The notes: generated from the sequence alone by a model not told the origin. Positions 9,238 to 18,674 are shown, numbered from the stretch's first letter. The stretch is DNA of 64,000 nt from JBGRQB01 sp041725875 (GCA_041725875.1 JBGRQB010000006.1:1-64000); one strand, 5' to 3'. Numbers and translations: made by a program.

Positions 9238-9723
9238 ATGAGTGAAACAACTAACTTCAAAGCAAACAGCGAATTGCTTCAGGTTGTGAGCTTTAACATA
9301 GGCGAAGAAGAATTTGGCGTTGATATATTAAAGGTTCAGGAAATTAATAAAATTTCTGAAATTACCTCTATCCCCGATTCTCCTTCGCACGTAGAAGGAG
9401 TAATAAATCTCAGAGGAAAAGTGATTCCCATAATCGATCTGAGAGTAAAACTCGGTACACAAAAAAAGGTGTACGATCATAAAACACGCATACTTGTTGT
9501 TGAAATTGATAACAAGACAGTCGGGTTTGTGGTTGATTCGGTTAAAGAGGTTTTACGAATTCCTCAGGATATTATTGAACCTCCACCCAAAATTGTTGAA
9601 GGTATCAATTCAGAATACATCACTGCTATCGGCAAATTAGATAACCGACTTTTAATTTTGCTCGATATGGAAAAAGTGCTTACTGATGAAGAGATAAACA
9701 CTATGGCGGAAATTTCAGCATAA
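9238..9723 (+). CDS. cheW: Chemotaxis coupling protein CheW
   Basis: A 161-residue CheW protein linking chemoreceptors to the CheA kinase. Typical segments are VVSFNIGEEEFGVDILKVQE, the receptor-contact HVEGVINLRGKVIPIIDLR and VGFVVDSVKEVLRI. The length is normal for the family. It begins 9 bp after the receptor gene with a GGAG site and ends at a strong terminator, so it forms a receptor-CheW pair that may feed a CheA encoded elsewhere. Confidence 0.96.
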   Translation: MSETTNFKANSELLQVVSFNIGEEEFGVDILKVQEINKISEITSIPDSPSHVEGVINLRGKVIPIIDLRVKLGTQKKVYDHKTRILVVEIDNKTVGFVVDSVKEVLRIPQDIIEPPPKIVEGINSEYITAIGKLDNRLLILLDMEKVLTDEEINTMAEISA

Positions 9724-9735
9724 TTTCCAACTTAC

Positions 9736-9772
9736 GGGCAGGAATGGTCAGGTTCCTGCCCTCTTTTATTTT
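9736..9772 (+). terminator. Rho-independent terminator after cheW
   Basis: A perfect 9-bp stem (GGGCAGGAA at 9736-9744 with TTCCTGCCC at 9753-9761), an 8-base loop, then a T-rich run. It closes the receptor-cheW operon. Confidence 0.9.
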
Positions 9773-9978
9773 AATTAAAAACATTTATTTAGGTTCTATT
9801 TTTCAATCAAAATTTTTATTTTTGTTTTATCAAATTATGACAACTCTGCATTCAAAACACCAGTCAATTGCCGTAAAAAGCAGTTTTACCGATCTTTCTC
9901 CAGATTTAACTTTGAAGCAGTCTTTATTGTTAAAAAATTAATTCAAGATTTCTACAATTTGTGTTTTCGGAGTCCTCG

Positions 9979-11964
9979 ATGTCCAAAAAAAACAGAGGTA
10001 AATATTATCCTGTATTTATTTCTTTAGTTTCGTTAGCTGTCTTTATTACCGTAATCTTCAGCTACACAAAATATTATCACAACAATAAAGAAAAAAGTAT
10101 TCGTGCCGATCTTCATAATGTTCTGATTAGAAAAAAATCACAACTTGAAAAATCCTTAAATGCACGTATATATTATACAAAAGGAATTGCAGCTTATACT
10201 TCAATTAATCCCGAAATTACCAGAAGTGAATTTAACAAACTTGCAGATGAACTTATCAACAAAGATTCTGTAATCAGCACAATGGCAATTGCCAAAGATG
10301 GTATTATCAATTCTATCTATCCAGAAAAAGGACATCTCAGAGCAATAGGCTTAAACCTGCTGGATCACCCGGAAAGAAAAAAAATTGTTGATACCACTAT
10401 TGCAACTCATAATACATTTGTTGCCGGACCCCTTGAGCTTGTAGAGGGAGGAATTGCTTTTGTAAGTTACACACCTATCTTTGTCAGAAACCCCGGTTTT
10501 GAAGAGAAATTCTGGGGCGTAACAGATATAGTTATCTGGAAGGATAAATTATTCAGCGAAGTTGATCTGACCCCAGAAGATGAATGTTATAAATATTCTC
10601 TGCGCGGAATTGACGGCTCAGGTGAAGATGGTGAAATATTTTTTGGCGAAAGGGAAATTTTTGAACAAAACCCTGTTAAGGTAGATGTACTTCTCCCCAC
10701 CGGTAAATGGATACTTGCCGGAATTCCTGAAAACGGCTGGGAAAAATATGTTAACAAGACAGAGGTTTTAGAAATAATTTTATATGTAGCAGCTTTCTTA
10801 TTCAGTTTCTTAATCTGGCTTCTGGCAAGAGCAATGTTAAAAATTCAGAATCACGAAAAAGAGTTAAAAACTCTTTTTGGTTCAATGGATGATCTTATTT
10901 TTGAGTTTAACCGCGAATATGAATATGTGAAAATTGCCCCGACAAATGACAGACTCCTTATCCAGCCACGCGAAAAAGTGCTTGGTAAAAAAATCATTGA
11001 TTTTTTTGATAAAGAAAATGCAAAAATTTATATGTCAGCAATCAAAAAATGTTTTGATACAAAAGAAACTATTACAGTTGATTACGGCTTAACAATTAAT
11101 GATCGGTTTTACTGGTTTGAAGGGCGTGTTACTTATGTTAATGAAGATTCCGTAATCTTTCTTGCTCACGACAATACTCCTAAAAAAATGTCGCAGGATA
11201 AACTGGAAAAATCGGAGCTTAAACTTCGTCAGCTCAACGAAAGTAAAGATAAACTCTTTTCAATAATTGCTCACGATTTGAGAAATCCGTTTAACACTAC
11301 TTTGGGTCTTACCGAAATATTAAAAGAAGATATTTCTACTCTTTCAAACGAAGAGATAAAAGAGATGCTCTCCTATATTGAATCGGCGTTAAAAGGACAG
11401 CTAAAACTGCTTGAAAATCTGCTTAACTGGGCTCAGTTGCAGACAAACCATATACAATTGGAAAAAACTCCTGTAAATCTTAAAATATTAACAGATGAAG
11501 TTCTGGAAGTTTTAGATTACAATCTTAAATCAAAGAAAATTGAAGCAATTAGTGAGCTTGACAAGCAGACAATTGTAAATGCTGATTTAGTAATGTTAAA
11601 ATCGGTAATTCAGAATCTGATCACAAATTCTATTAAATTTACCAGATCGGGCGGAAAAGTGAATATTTCGGCAAAAGAGCTGGAATCTGATATGGAGATT
11701 ATTGTTTCCGATACAGGTATAGGAATGAGTGATAAAGATCTTGGAAAGCTTTTCAAGACTGATCTGCAGCACTCCACAACAGGAACTTTGGGAGAAAAAG
11801 GTACGGGACTGGGATTAATTCTTGTAAAAGAGATTATTGAAAAACATAACGGAACCTTGCAGGTAATCAGTTCCAGAGGAAAAGGGAGTAAATTTATCTT
11901 TACCCTGCCCGGCATCTATAAAGAGAAAAAAATTATCACAAATAAAGCAAAAGAAGAGGAATAA
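9979..11964 (+). CDS. CHASE-domain membrane sensor histidine kinase with PAS
   Basis: A 661-residue sensor kinase when started at ATG 9979, which has GGAG six bases upstream; an in-frame GTG at 9961 is less likely because that site then lies inside the gene. TM1 is near residues 8-26. A periplasmic CHASE domain follows (HPERKKIVDTTIATHNTFV; GGIAFVSYTPIF). TM2 is near 258-280. A PAS domain begins at KELKTLFGSMDDLIFEF. The HisKA box has the phospho-acceptor His in SIIAHDLRNPFN, and the ATPase domain keeps N-box NLITNSIKFT, G1 DTGIGM and G2 GTGLGLILVKEII. There is no receiver domain, so the cognate regulator is unknown. It follows the chemotaxis pair after a terminator, so it is probably transcribed separately. 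Confidence 0.92.
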   Translation: MSKKNRGKYYPVFISLVSLAVFITVIFSYTKYYHNNKEKSIRADLHNVLIRKKSQLEKSLNARIYYTKGIAAYTSINPEITRSEFNKLADELINKDSVISTMAIAKDGIINSIYPEKGHLRAIGLNLLDHPERKKIVDTTIATHNTFVAGPLELVEGGIAFVSYTPIFVRNPGFEEKFWGVTDIVIWKDKLFSEVDLTPEDECYKYSLRGIDGSGEDGEIFFGEREIFEQNPVKVDVLLPTGKWILAGIPENGWEKYVNKTEVLEIILYVAAFLFSFLIWLLARAMLKIQNHEKELKTLFGSMDDLIFEFNREYEYVKIAPTNDRLLIQPREKVLGKKIIDFFDKENAKIYMSAIKKCFDTKETITVDYGLTINDRFYWFEGRVTYVNEDSVIFLAHDNTPKKMSQDKLEKSELKLRQLNESKDKLFSIIAHDLRNPFNTTLGLTEILKEDISTLSNEEIKEMLSYIESALKGQLKLLENLLNWAQLQTNHIQLEKTPVNLKILTDEVLEVLDYNLKSKKIEAISELDKQTIVNADLVMLKSVIQNLITNSIKFTRSGGKVNISAKELESDMEIIVSDTGIGMSDKDLGKLFKTDLQHSTTGTLGEKGTGLGLILVKEIIEKHNGTLQVISSRGKGSKFIFTLPGIYKEKKIITNKAKEEE

Positions 11965-11990
11965 TATTTCCTCTTCTTTTTATATTTTCC
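11951..11990 (+). terminator. Terminator overlapping the 3' end of the CHASE kinase gene
   Basis: AAGAAGAGGAA (11951-11961) pairs with TTCCTCTTCTT (11968-11978), followed by a T-rich run. The left arm encodes the last residues of the kinase and the stop codon lies in the loop. Confidence 0.85.
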
Positions 11991-12072
11991 ATATAAATTT
12001 TCGTGCAATTCTCTTATATTAACGCAGTATAATTTGTCAGTGTGTGATTTATAAATTTTAATGGAGAGATTA

Positions 12073-13377
12073 ATGACTTCACCTGTTATGTCAAAACATT
12101 TTCAATCCAGAAAACCATCTTCAATAAGATTGGCCCAGATTGAATTTATGAAAAGGACAGATGATGTACAGGATGTAAACACAGCAATCGGGAATGTTTC
12201 CCTTCCTGCCCATCCTGCTATGCAAAAAAGAATGTTTGAATTAAATGGAGCTGAAAGTCCATTTAAAGACGGCGTAATTAAATATACCGCAACTGTTGGA
12301 ATGAAAGAGACCAACGATGCGTTTTTAAATATTATTGCTTCTTCCGGTTTTGATACCAAAGGTTTGTATTCACAGGTTACAGATGGCGGCAGTCAGGCAA
12401 TGGAACTTGTAATTTTAGGAACCTGCGGCGAACCCGGTGCAGATGAAAAACCACTTCTTCTTATTGATGCTGCCTATACAAATTATTTATCAATGGCTGC
12501 TCGTACAGGAAGAAAAACAGTTTCTGTTACCCGTCACCTTCAAAATGACGGAAGTTTTACACTTCCTGATCTGGAAGAGATTGAAAAAGTAATCAAAGAA
12601 AATAATCCGGGTGCAATGGTTGTAATTCCTTACGATAACCCTACCGGACATTTCTGTGATCACGAAGAAATGAAAATGATGGCACAGCTTTGTGTTAAAT
12701 ATAATATGTGGATGATCAGTGATGAAGCATACAGAGAATTTTTCTACACAGGCGGCGAAACTTCCAGTATCTGGCGTTTATCTGATAAAGATGTTCCTGG
12801 TATTGAAGGAAGAAGAATCAGTATTGAAACTGCTTCAAAAGTATGGAATGCGTGCGGTTTAAGAATTGGCGCAATGATTACTGATAATAAAGATTTCCAT
12901 ACTCAGTCAGTTGCAGAAAACACTGCAAATCTTTGTTCAAACGCTATTGGTCAGTATATCTTTGGTTCACTTGCTCACGAATCTCACGATGATTTACAAA
13001 AGTGGTATGGTGAGTTAAGAGATTATTACAGACCAATGATGACAGACCTGAGTGACGAGTTGAAAAAACGTTTACCGGGCGTTATTGTTTCAAGTCCGGA
13101 TGCATCTCTTTACTCGGTAGTTGATGTTAGAGAAATTGCACCTGCTAATTTTAATGCACAAGATTTTGTAATGTTCTGTGCTCAAAAAGGCAGCGTTGAT
13201 ATTAACGGTGAAAAACTTACTTTGTTAGTTGCACCTATGGGCGGGTTTTACAGCATTCCTGCCGGAGAAAAAAATCCGGGTCTGACTCAAATGAGAATAG
13301 CTTATGTTGCCCCTTCTGATAAAATGAAACTTGTACCGGAATTGTTTGAAAAATTATTCAAAGAATATCTTGGTTAA
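12073..13377 (+). CDS. Class I/II PLP-dependent aminotransferase
   Basis: A PLP-dependent aminotransferase of about 434 residues. The start at ATG 12073 is preferred because GGAGAG lies just upstream at 12063-12068; an in-frame ATG at 12061 would place that site inside the gene. Family features are the substrate/cofactor loop VIPYDNPTGHFCDHEEM, the PLP-N1 Asp and Tyr in WMISDEAYREFFY, and the Schiff-base Lys in SIETASKVWNACGLRIG. The Arg that holds the substrate carboxylate is near the end (MRIAYVAPSD). The SKVWNACGLR stretch recalls aspartate/alanine-type aminotransferases, but I cannot assign a substrate. It stands alone between two terminators. Confidence 0.88.
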   Translation: MTSPVMSKHFQSRKPSSIRLAQIEFMKRTDDVQDVNTAIGNVSLPAHPAMQKRMFELNGAESPFKDGVIKYTATVGMKETNDAFLNIIASSGFDTKGLYSQVTDGGSQAMELVILGTCGEPGADEKPLLLIDAAYTNYLSMAARTGRKTVSVTRHLQNDGSFTLPDLEEIEKVIKENNPGAMVVIPYDNPTGHFCDHEEMKMMAQLCVKYNMWMISDEAYREFFYTGGETSSIWRLSDKDVPGIEGRRISIETASKVWNACGLRIGAMITDNKDFHTQSVAENTANLCSNAIGQYIFGSLAHESHDDLQKWYGELRDYYRPMMTDLSDELKKRLPGVIVSSPDASLYSVVDVREIAPANFNAQDFVMFCAQKGSVDINGEKLTLLVAPMGGFYSIPAGEKNPGLTQMRIAYVAPSDKMKLVPELFEKLFKEYLG

Positions 13378-13386
13378 ATAAAATTA

Positions 13387-13417
13387 AAGCAAGTCCAAAA
13401 CGGACTTGCTTTTTTTA
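13387..13417 (+). terminator. Terminator between convergent aminotransferase and STAS genes
   Basis: AAGCAAGTCC (13387-13396) pairs with GGACTTGCTT (13402-13411) around a 5-base loop, followed by a T run. Confidence 0.9.
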
Positions 13418-13431
13418 TAAAACTCTACTCT

Positions 13432-13731
13432 TTAGTTCTCTTCATTTATGTTCAAAATTTTTATAAGTCCCGCAATTTTAAAAACCGAAAAAACACTATG
13501 CTTTAATTTTATAAGTGTCAGTTTTTTATTTCTGTCGCACAACATTTTATACACCGAAATAACTCCGCCTATTCCAGCACTGTTGATGTAATCTACATTT
13601 TCAAAATTCAAAATTATTTCATCAAGTAAATCAGTTTCAGCTTCTGAAACAATTTGTTTAAATGTATCTGCGTTTTCTCTTGTAAGTCTTCCAAATAAAA
13701 TTATCTCATTCCCTTTTATTTCCGCGTTCAT
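13432..13731 (-). CDS. STAS-domain anti-sigma-factor antagonist-like protein
   Basis: A 99-residue single STAS domain of the SpoIIAA/RsbV type. The phosphorylatable serine is Ser51 in YINSAGIGG, where the usual preceding Asp is Asn. Such proteins switch between free and kinase-bound forms and are reactivated by PP2C phosphatases. The start overlaps the stop of the PAS kinase upstream by 4 bp (ATGA), so the two are translationally coupled; the kinase may report through this protein, or the pair may form a phosphorylation module. A PP2C/SpoIIE phosphatase that could act on it is encoded at 46304-47551. No RsbW-type serine kinase is visible. Confidence 0.88.
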   Translation of the reverse strand: MNAEIKGNEIILFGRLTRENADTFKQIVSEAETDLLDEIILNFENVDYINSAGIGGVISVYKMLCDRNKKLTLIKLKHSVFSVFKIAGLIKILNINEEN

Positions 13732-14786
13732 TTCCCTTCCGGTAATTTTATAATAAACTCGCTTCCTTTTTCTAATTCACTTTTAACTTCAATTTTGCCG
13801 TTATGTTTATCAATAAACTCTTTGCAAAGAAGAAGTCCCAAACCGGTCCCCTTTTCTTTGTTGGTTCCCTGTTTGGTAAAATGTTTTTCAATTTTAAACA
13901 GCTGGGAGATCTCATTCTCTTTCATTCCCACGCCGTTGTCTTTAATTGAAATACAGTTAAAGTTTTTTTCATCAAAATTGGAAATTGTTATAGTTCCGTT
14001 TTTCTTTGTGAATTTAATTGCGTTGGATACAATATTTCTGATAACAGTGTTTATCATATTCCAGTCGCAGATTAAATAAAGTTCTGCATCAACATTGTTT
14101 ACTATGGTTATTTCTTTTTGTTCAACCGAGGGTTGACAAAGTGCAATAATATTTTCAACAATTGGTTTTATTTTAATTGATTCCGGTTCAAACAAAATTT
14201 TATTAGCCTGAACCCCTGCCCAGCTCAGAAGATTTTCTATTAATCCGGTCAGGTTTTTACTAAGCTTTTTTATAGAACCGGCAAACTGTTTTACATCTTC
14301 CTGAGTTAAGGTTTCAAGTTCTTCATCCAGAATTTCAGAATAACCTGTAAGAGCCATCAGAGGATTTTTCAGATCGTGTGCAATGATGGAAAAGAATTTA
14401 TCTTTTGTTGCGCTTAGTTGTTTGAGTTCGTTTTCAACTTCAATTCTTTCAGTTGCATCGCGCATTGTTGTAAGAATAAAATTTTTCTCTTCAATTTTTA
14501 TTGTGTTGATTGTAATATCTGTTGTAAGTTTTTCGTTGTTGCCGCAAATTGTTTTTCTGCCGTTAATAACCGGACCGTACATAAAGGTCTTATCATTTAT
14601 TTCCGAATCGGAATCATAATCTTCAAACAGATCAGTTATTCTGAGCTGCAGTAATTTCTCTTTTTCATATTTCAGTAAAGAGCAGCAGGCGTTGTTCACA
14701 TCAATAATTTTATCTGTGTCACCATCTGCCAGAATCATAGCATCAGCAGCTTCATCAAATATTTTTTTATAATTCGAAATCATCAT
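13728..14786 (-). CDS. PAS-domain histidine kinase co-translated with STAS protein
   Basis: A 352-residue soluble sensor kinase. The PAS domain is at about residues 3-120 (YKKIFDEAADAMILADGDTD). The H-box contains SIIAHDLKNPLMALTGYS. The ATPase domain is complete: N-box NIVSNAIKFTKKNG, G1 DNGVGM, G2 GTGLGLLLCKEFI. Its kinase core resembles that of the CHASE kinase at 9979. There is no receiver domain and no adjacent response regulator; instead the stop overlaps the start of a STAS protein. The start is one of two adjacent ATG codons (14786 or 14783) without a visible ribosome-binding site. Confidence 0.9.
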   Translation of the reverse strand: MMISNYKKIFDEAADAMILADGDTDKIIDVNNACCSLLKYEKEKLLQLRITDLFEDYDSDSEINDKTFMYGPVINGRKTICGNNEKLTTDITINTIKIEEKNFILTTMRDATERIEVENELKQLSATKDKFFSIIAHDLKNPLMALTGYSEILDEELETLTQEDVKQFAGSIKKLSKNLTGLIENLLSWAGVQANKILFEPESIKIKPIVENIIALCQPSVEQKEITIVNNVDAELYLICDWNMINTVIRNIVSNAIKFTKKNGTITISNFDEKNFNCISIKDNGVGMKENEISQLFKIEKHFTKQGTNKEKGTGLGLLLCKEFIDKHNGKIEVKSELEKGSEFIIKLPEGK

Positions 14787-14914
14787 TAACTGAAAAATTT
14801 ATATTTGGAAATACTAATATAAGACGTGTTCTTTTAACAGCAAGAAGAATTTTTTACAGCTTGTGAGGCAAAAGCAGATTGCAAAATATGCAACCTGCCC
14901 TGATAAAATATAAA

Positions 14915-15406
14915 CTAGAACCCTACACCAACTGCCAGTCCGTATACAAGTGTGGAATGACTGTTAATTCTGTCCCAGGCAATTGTTGGTGACACAGATA
15001 ATCTGCCAAGATGAAATTCGTACCCTGTTCCGAAACGGAAAGCAAAGTGAGATTCATTTTCAGTATGAGTTCCTCCGTGTCCGTCACTGCTTTCATGTTT
15101 TGCAATTGCAACTCCGGCACCGCCGAAAAATTTCAATGCTAATATCGGAGGACGAAAAGTTACGGTTCCCATTAAAATTGTTTCTGTGTGATCTGCTAAA
15201 ACAAATTCTGCCAGACCGCCAACACTTAACATATTTCCAACAATCGGAAGATTTCTTTCATACTCAAGACCAATTGTATTTTCTCCGTGTTTAAACTCGG
15301 TGTTGCTTGTTTGTCCGTAAAAAACTCCAAGATGATTATTATGTCCGCCTGCAAAAGTAACAGACATCATCAGCACGAATAATGAAACAGTAAATAGTTT
15401 TTTCAT
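14915..15406 (-). CDS. Small outer-membrane beta-barrel protein
   Basis: A 163-residue secreted protein with signal peptide MKKLFTVSLFVLMMSVTFA. The mature part alternates polar and hydrophobic residues in short strands separated by turns, consistent with an 8-stranded outer-membrane barrel, and ends in the aromatic beta-signal GLAVGVGF. One loop is rich in His and acidic residues (KHESSDGHGGTHTENESH), which might bind metal. The function is unknown. GGAGAT lies properly before ATG 15406. The gene is monocistronic. Confidence 0.75.
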   Translation of the reverse strand: MKKLFTVSLFVLMMSVTFAGGHNNHLGVFYGQTSNTEFKHGENTIGLEYERNLPIVGNMLSVGGLAEFVLADHTETILMGTVTFRPPILALKFFGGAGVAIAKHESSDGHGGTHTENESHFAFRFGTGYEFHLGRLSVSPTIAWDRINSHSTLVYGLAVGVGF

Positions 15407-15619
15407 TTTATCTCCAAAGTTTATGTAAGAATTTTTAGTATTATCGGATTTAAACTTCCGAGTTTAATAATTTAATGGAATTACTAATTTATAAAAGATT
15501 TTCATTTAACTAAGAAAAAATTGTAACTATTCTTTAATAATGAAATTTGCGCCTCAAATAATTATTAGCTAAATTAAATTCTGTTACTTAACAACTTGTC
15601 AAATAAAACATACAAACCA

Positions 15620-16609
15620 ATGAAACCAAAATTTATCTTTGTGTTCCTTTTTATGTTTTTTTTCTACGACTGCACTCCTCTGGATGAAAAAAAATCTCTC
15701 CGAAAATGGAAGCTGGTTAACAAGCATAACTCCAAATTACCTTCTGATAAAATTCACGAAATCTATTTTTCCAGTCAAAATAAAATATGGATCGGGACCT
15801 GGGGTGACGGACTGATAAATTTCAGTTTTGAAAAAGAACCTTTAGTATTAGCCACTTACAATTCCTGCCTGCCAAACAACAAAGTTTATATGATAAAAGA
15901 AGATTCCAAATTAAATCTCTGGGTTGCTACTTTTGGAGGTGGAATGTATAAGTATGGCAGCGACAGTTGTGTTGTTTATGATAAGCATAATTCGGGTCTG
16001 GGCCACGATGTAATTTACAATTTTGATATTGATTCGAGTGACAATTTGTGGGTAGGAACCTGGGGTGACGGATTAAATCATTTTGACGGAGAAACCTGGT
16101 CGAAAATTGAGAATCAATCTGCTAAAATACCTTACAAGGTTCCTTCTGTGTTAGTGGAAAATGAAAAAGTTTTTATCGGCTCCATAGATGGTTTGATTAT
16201 AAAAGAGAATGATACTTTTAAAGCATTATCACCGGAGAATTCACCTTTGATAAAATCGAGCGTGTACAAACTGTTAAAAGGCAAAGATCAGGAAGTATGG
16301 CTTGGTTATAAAACCGATGGTATTGCAAAATTTGACGGAGAGGAATGGACATATTTTAGCGAAAGTAAAAAATTCCGCTCGTATGATATGGCTTTAGATT
16401 CACAAAACAATTTATGGATTGCTGCATACGGATTAGGTCTGGTTAAATTTGACGGCAACAACTGGAGAGTCTTTGACACACAAAATTCTCCAATACCTGA
16501 TAAATATGTATTTTGCGTTGAAGTTGACAAATATGATAATATCTGGGTGGGAACTTTAGGTCAGGGCATAGCAATTTATAATGAAAACGGAATAACTTTG
16601 GATATGTAG
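15620..16609 (+). CDS. Seven-bladed two-component-regulator-type beta-propeller lipoprotein
   Basis: Started at ATG 15620, the product has about 329 residues. A hydrophobic signal segment (FIFVFLFMFFFYDC) ends in Cys18, a likely lipidation site, so it should be a lipoprotein. The rest is a run of blade repeats with the motif (I/L)W(I/V)GTWGDGL...FDG..W; I count seven: near KIWIGTWGDGL, LWVATFGGGM, LWVGTWGDGL, KVFIGSIDGL, VWLGYKTDGI, LWIAAYGLGL and IWVGTLGQGI. These Reg_prop repeats normally form the periplasmic sensor of hybrid two-component systems or SusR-like regulators. Here they stand alone without a kinase, which suggests a free lipid-anchored ligand-binding propeller. Confidence 0.85.
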   Translation: MKPKFIFVFLFMFFFYDCTPLDEKKSLRKWKLVNKHNSKLPSDKIHEIYFSSQNKIWIGTWGDGLINFSFEKEPLVLATYNSCLPNNKVYMIKEDSKLNLWVATFGGGMYKYGSDSCVVYDKHNSGLGHDVIYNFDIDSSDNLWVGTWGDGLNHFDGETWSKIENQSAKIPYKVPSVLVENEKVFIGSIDGLIIKENDTFKALSPENSPLIKSSVYKLLKGKDQEVWLGYKTDGIAKFDGEEWTYFSESKKFRSYDMALDSQNNLWIAAYGLGLVKFDGNNWRVFDTQNSPIPDKYVFCVEVDKYDNIWVGTLGQGIAIYNENGITLDM

Positions 16610-16636
16610 AATAAAAAAGCTCCCGGGTCGGGAGCT
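16610..16636 (-). terminator. dnaK terminator
   Basis: AGCTCCCG (16618-16625) pairs with CGGGAGCT (16629-16636). On the minus strand the stem is followed by six T residues, so it terminates dnaK; it may also serve the convergent propeller gene. Confidence 0.88.
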
Positions 16637-16650
16637 CTTAATTTATTATT

Positions 16651-18600
16651 TTATTTTTCGTCATCAACTACTTCGTAAGAAGCATCTTCAACTTCGCCAT
16701 CTTTTTTGGCTTCATCTTTAGCTGCCTGAGGATCCGGACCAGCCTGCTGTTGCTGCTGTTGTTGTTCAGCACCTTCTGCGCCTGGTTGTCCCTGAGCACC
16801 TGCCTGCTGATACATTTTCTGAGAAATTTCACCAAAGATTTTTTCAAGTTCTTCAGTTTCTTTTTTCATTGCATCAGAGTTGTCAGTTTTAATTGCTTCT
16901 TCAAGTTTGGCAATTTGAGCTTCCAATCTGTTTTTATCTTCTTCAGGTAATTTATCACCTAATTCTTCAATCTGTTTTTTACTCTGGAAAGCTAATGAAT
17001 CTGCTTTGTTTTTAACATCTACAGTTTCTTTTGCTTTTTTATCTTCAGCAGCATGCTCTTTGGCATCATTCTTCATTTTTTCGATTTCATCTTCTGAAAG
17101 ACCGCTTGAAGAGGTAATTTTAACTGATTGTTCTTTGTTTGTTGCTTTATCTTTTGCAGCAACGTGAAGAATACCATTTGCATCTATATCAAATGAAACT
17201 TCAATCTGAGGAACTCCTCTTGGTGCCGGTGGAATTCCGTCAAGGTGGAAACGACCAAGAGTTCTGTTATCTTTTGCCATTGGTCTTTCACCCTGAAGAA
17301 TATGAATTTCAACTGAAGGCTGACTGTCAGCAGCAGTTGAGAATACTTCAGTTTTCTTCGTAGGAATAGTTGTGTTAGCTTTGATAAGAGTAGTCATAAC
17401 ACCACCCATAGTTTCGATACCTAATGATAACGGAGTTACATCAAGCAACAATACATCTTTTACATCACCTGCTAATACACCACCCTGAATAGCTGCTCCA
17501 ACTGCAACAACTTCATCAGGATTTACACCTCTGTGCGGTTCTTTATCGAAAATTTTACCAACAACTTCCTGCACCTTAGGTACACGAGTTGAACCACCAA
17601 CAAGAATAACTTCATCAATTTGTGAAGGAGTTAACCCTGCATCTTTTAACGCTTGTTCGCAAGGAACAATTGTTCTGTCAATTAAATCATCTATTAACTG
17701 CTCAAATTTTGCTCTTGTAATCTGAAGATTAAGATGTTTAGGACCTTCCTGAGTAGCTGTAATAAATGGAAGATTAACATCTGTCTGAGCTGAAGCAGAT
17801 AATTCTATTTTAGCTTTTTCAGCAGCTTCTTTTAATCTCTGTAAAGCCATAGGATCGTTTCTTAAATCGATACCTTCCTGATTTTTGAATTCATCGGCAA
17901 GGAAGTCAATTAATCTCTGGTCAAAGTCATCACCACCAAGGTGTCCGTCACCATTTGTTGATTTTACTTCAAATACCCCGTCACCCAACTGAAGGATAGA
18001 GATATCAAAAGTACCACCCCCAAGATCGTAAACAGCAATTACCTGTTCTTTATTTTTTTTATCAAGCCCATAAGCAAGTGCAGCTGCAGTAGGCTCGTTA
18101 ATAATTCTGCGAACCTGTAAACCTGCAATTTCACCAGCATCTTTTGTTGCCTGTCTCTGCGCATCGTTAAAGTAAGCAGGAACAGTAATTACAGCTTCAG
18201 TAACTTCCTGACCAAGATAATCTTCGGCAGTTTTTTTCATTTTCTGTAAAACCATTGCAGAAATTTCAGGCGGAGAATATAATCTTCCGTCAATATCAAC
18301 GCGGGCACTGTCATTATCGCCAGCTACAACTTTGTAAGGCACTTCAGTTAACTCAGAGCTAACTTCTGCCATTCTTCTTCCCATAAATCTTTTGATTGAA
18401 AAGATTGTGTTATGAGGATTTGTAACTGCCTGTCTTTTAGCCGGCTGACCAACAAGTCTTTCATCACTTTTTGTAAAACCAATAATTGAAGGAGTTGTTC
18501 TTCCTCCTTCCGCATTAGGAATAACAACAGGCTCATTACCTTCCATTACTGAAACGCAGGAGTTTGTTGTTCCTAAATCGATACCGATAATTTTTCCCAT
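16651..18600 (-). CDS. dnaK: Chaperone DnaK (Hsp70)
   Basis: A 649-residue Hsp70 chaperone. The ATPase domain begins with GKIIGIDLGTTNSCVSVMEG and contains VYDLGGGTFDISIL and ILVGGSTRVPKVQE. The substrate-binding domain contains VLLLDVTPLSLGIETMGG. A helical lid and a C-terminal tail with seven consecutive Gln follow, ending YEVVDDEK. ATG 18600 is chosen because GGAG lies just upstream; an in-frame ATG nine to twelve bases further up would contain that site. dnaJ and grpE are not adjacent. I found no CIRCE element (TTAGCACTC inverted repeat) upstream; instead the divergent region to birA carries many TGACA/TGTCA motifs. Confidence 0.98.
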   Translation of the reverse strand: MGKIIGIDLGTTNSCVSVMEGNEPVVIPNAEGGRTTPSIIGFTKSDERLVGQPAKRQAVTNPHNTIFSIKRFMGRRMAEVSSELTEVPYKVVAGDNDSARVDIDGRLYSPPEISAMVLQKMKKTAEDYLGQEVTEAVITVPAYFNDAQRQATKDAGEIAGLQVRRIINEPTAAALAYGLDKKNKEQVIAVYDLGGGTFDISILQLGDGVFEVKSTNGDGHLGGDDFDQRLIDFLADEFKNQEGIDLRNDPMALQRLKEAAEKAKIELSASAQTDVNLPFITATQEGPKHLNLQITRAKFEQLIDDLIDRTIVPCEQALKDAGLTPSQIDEVILVGGSTRVPKVQEVVGKIFDKEPHRGVNPDEVVAVGAAIQGGVLAGDVKDVLLLDVTPLSLGIETMGGVMTTLIKANTTIPTKKTEVFSTAADSQPSVEIHILQGERPMAKDNRTLGRFHLDGIPPAPRGVPQIEVSFDIDANGILHVAAKDKATNKEQSVKITSSSGLSEDEIEKMKNDAKEHAAEDKKAKETVDVKNKADSLAFQSKKQIEELGDKLPEEDKNRLEAQIAKLEEAIKTDNSDAMKKETEELEKIFGEISQKMYQQAGAQGQPGAEGAEQQQQQQQAGPDPQAAKDEAKKDGEVEDASYEVVDDEK

Positions 18601-18674
18601 TTTTTTCTCCATTTGTAATTTATATTAAACTTCGTTTTATTTCCTAGTTGAGTTTTTCGTTTTAATAGATATAT

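Noticed and set aside
9744..9941. Rightward 65-codon frame after cheW
   Set aside because: It begins inside the terminator hairpin of cheW, has no ribosome-binding site and no similarity to any family.
16740..16775. CAG/CAA run in the dnaK tail as a simple-sequence repeat
   Set aside because: It encodes only the flexible C-terminal tail with seven Gln; such tails vary widely and have no clear function.
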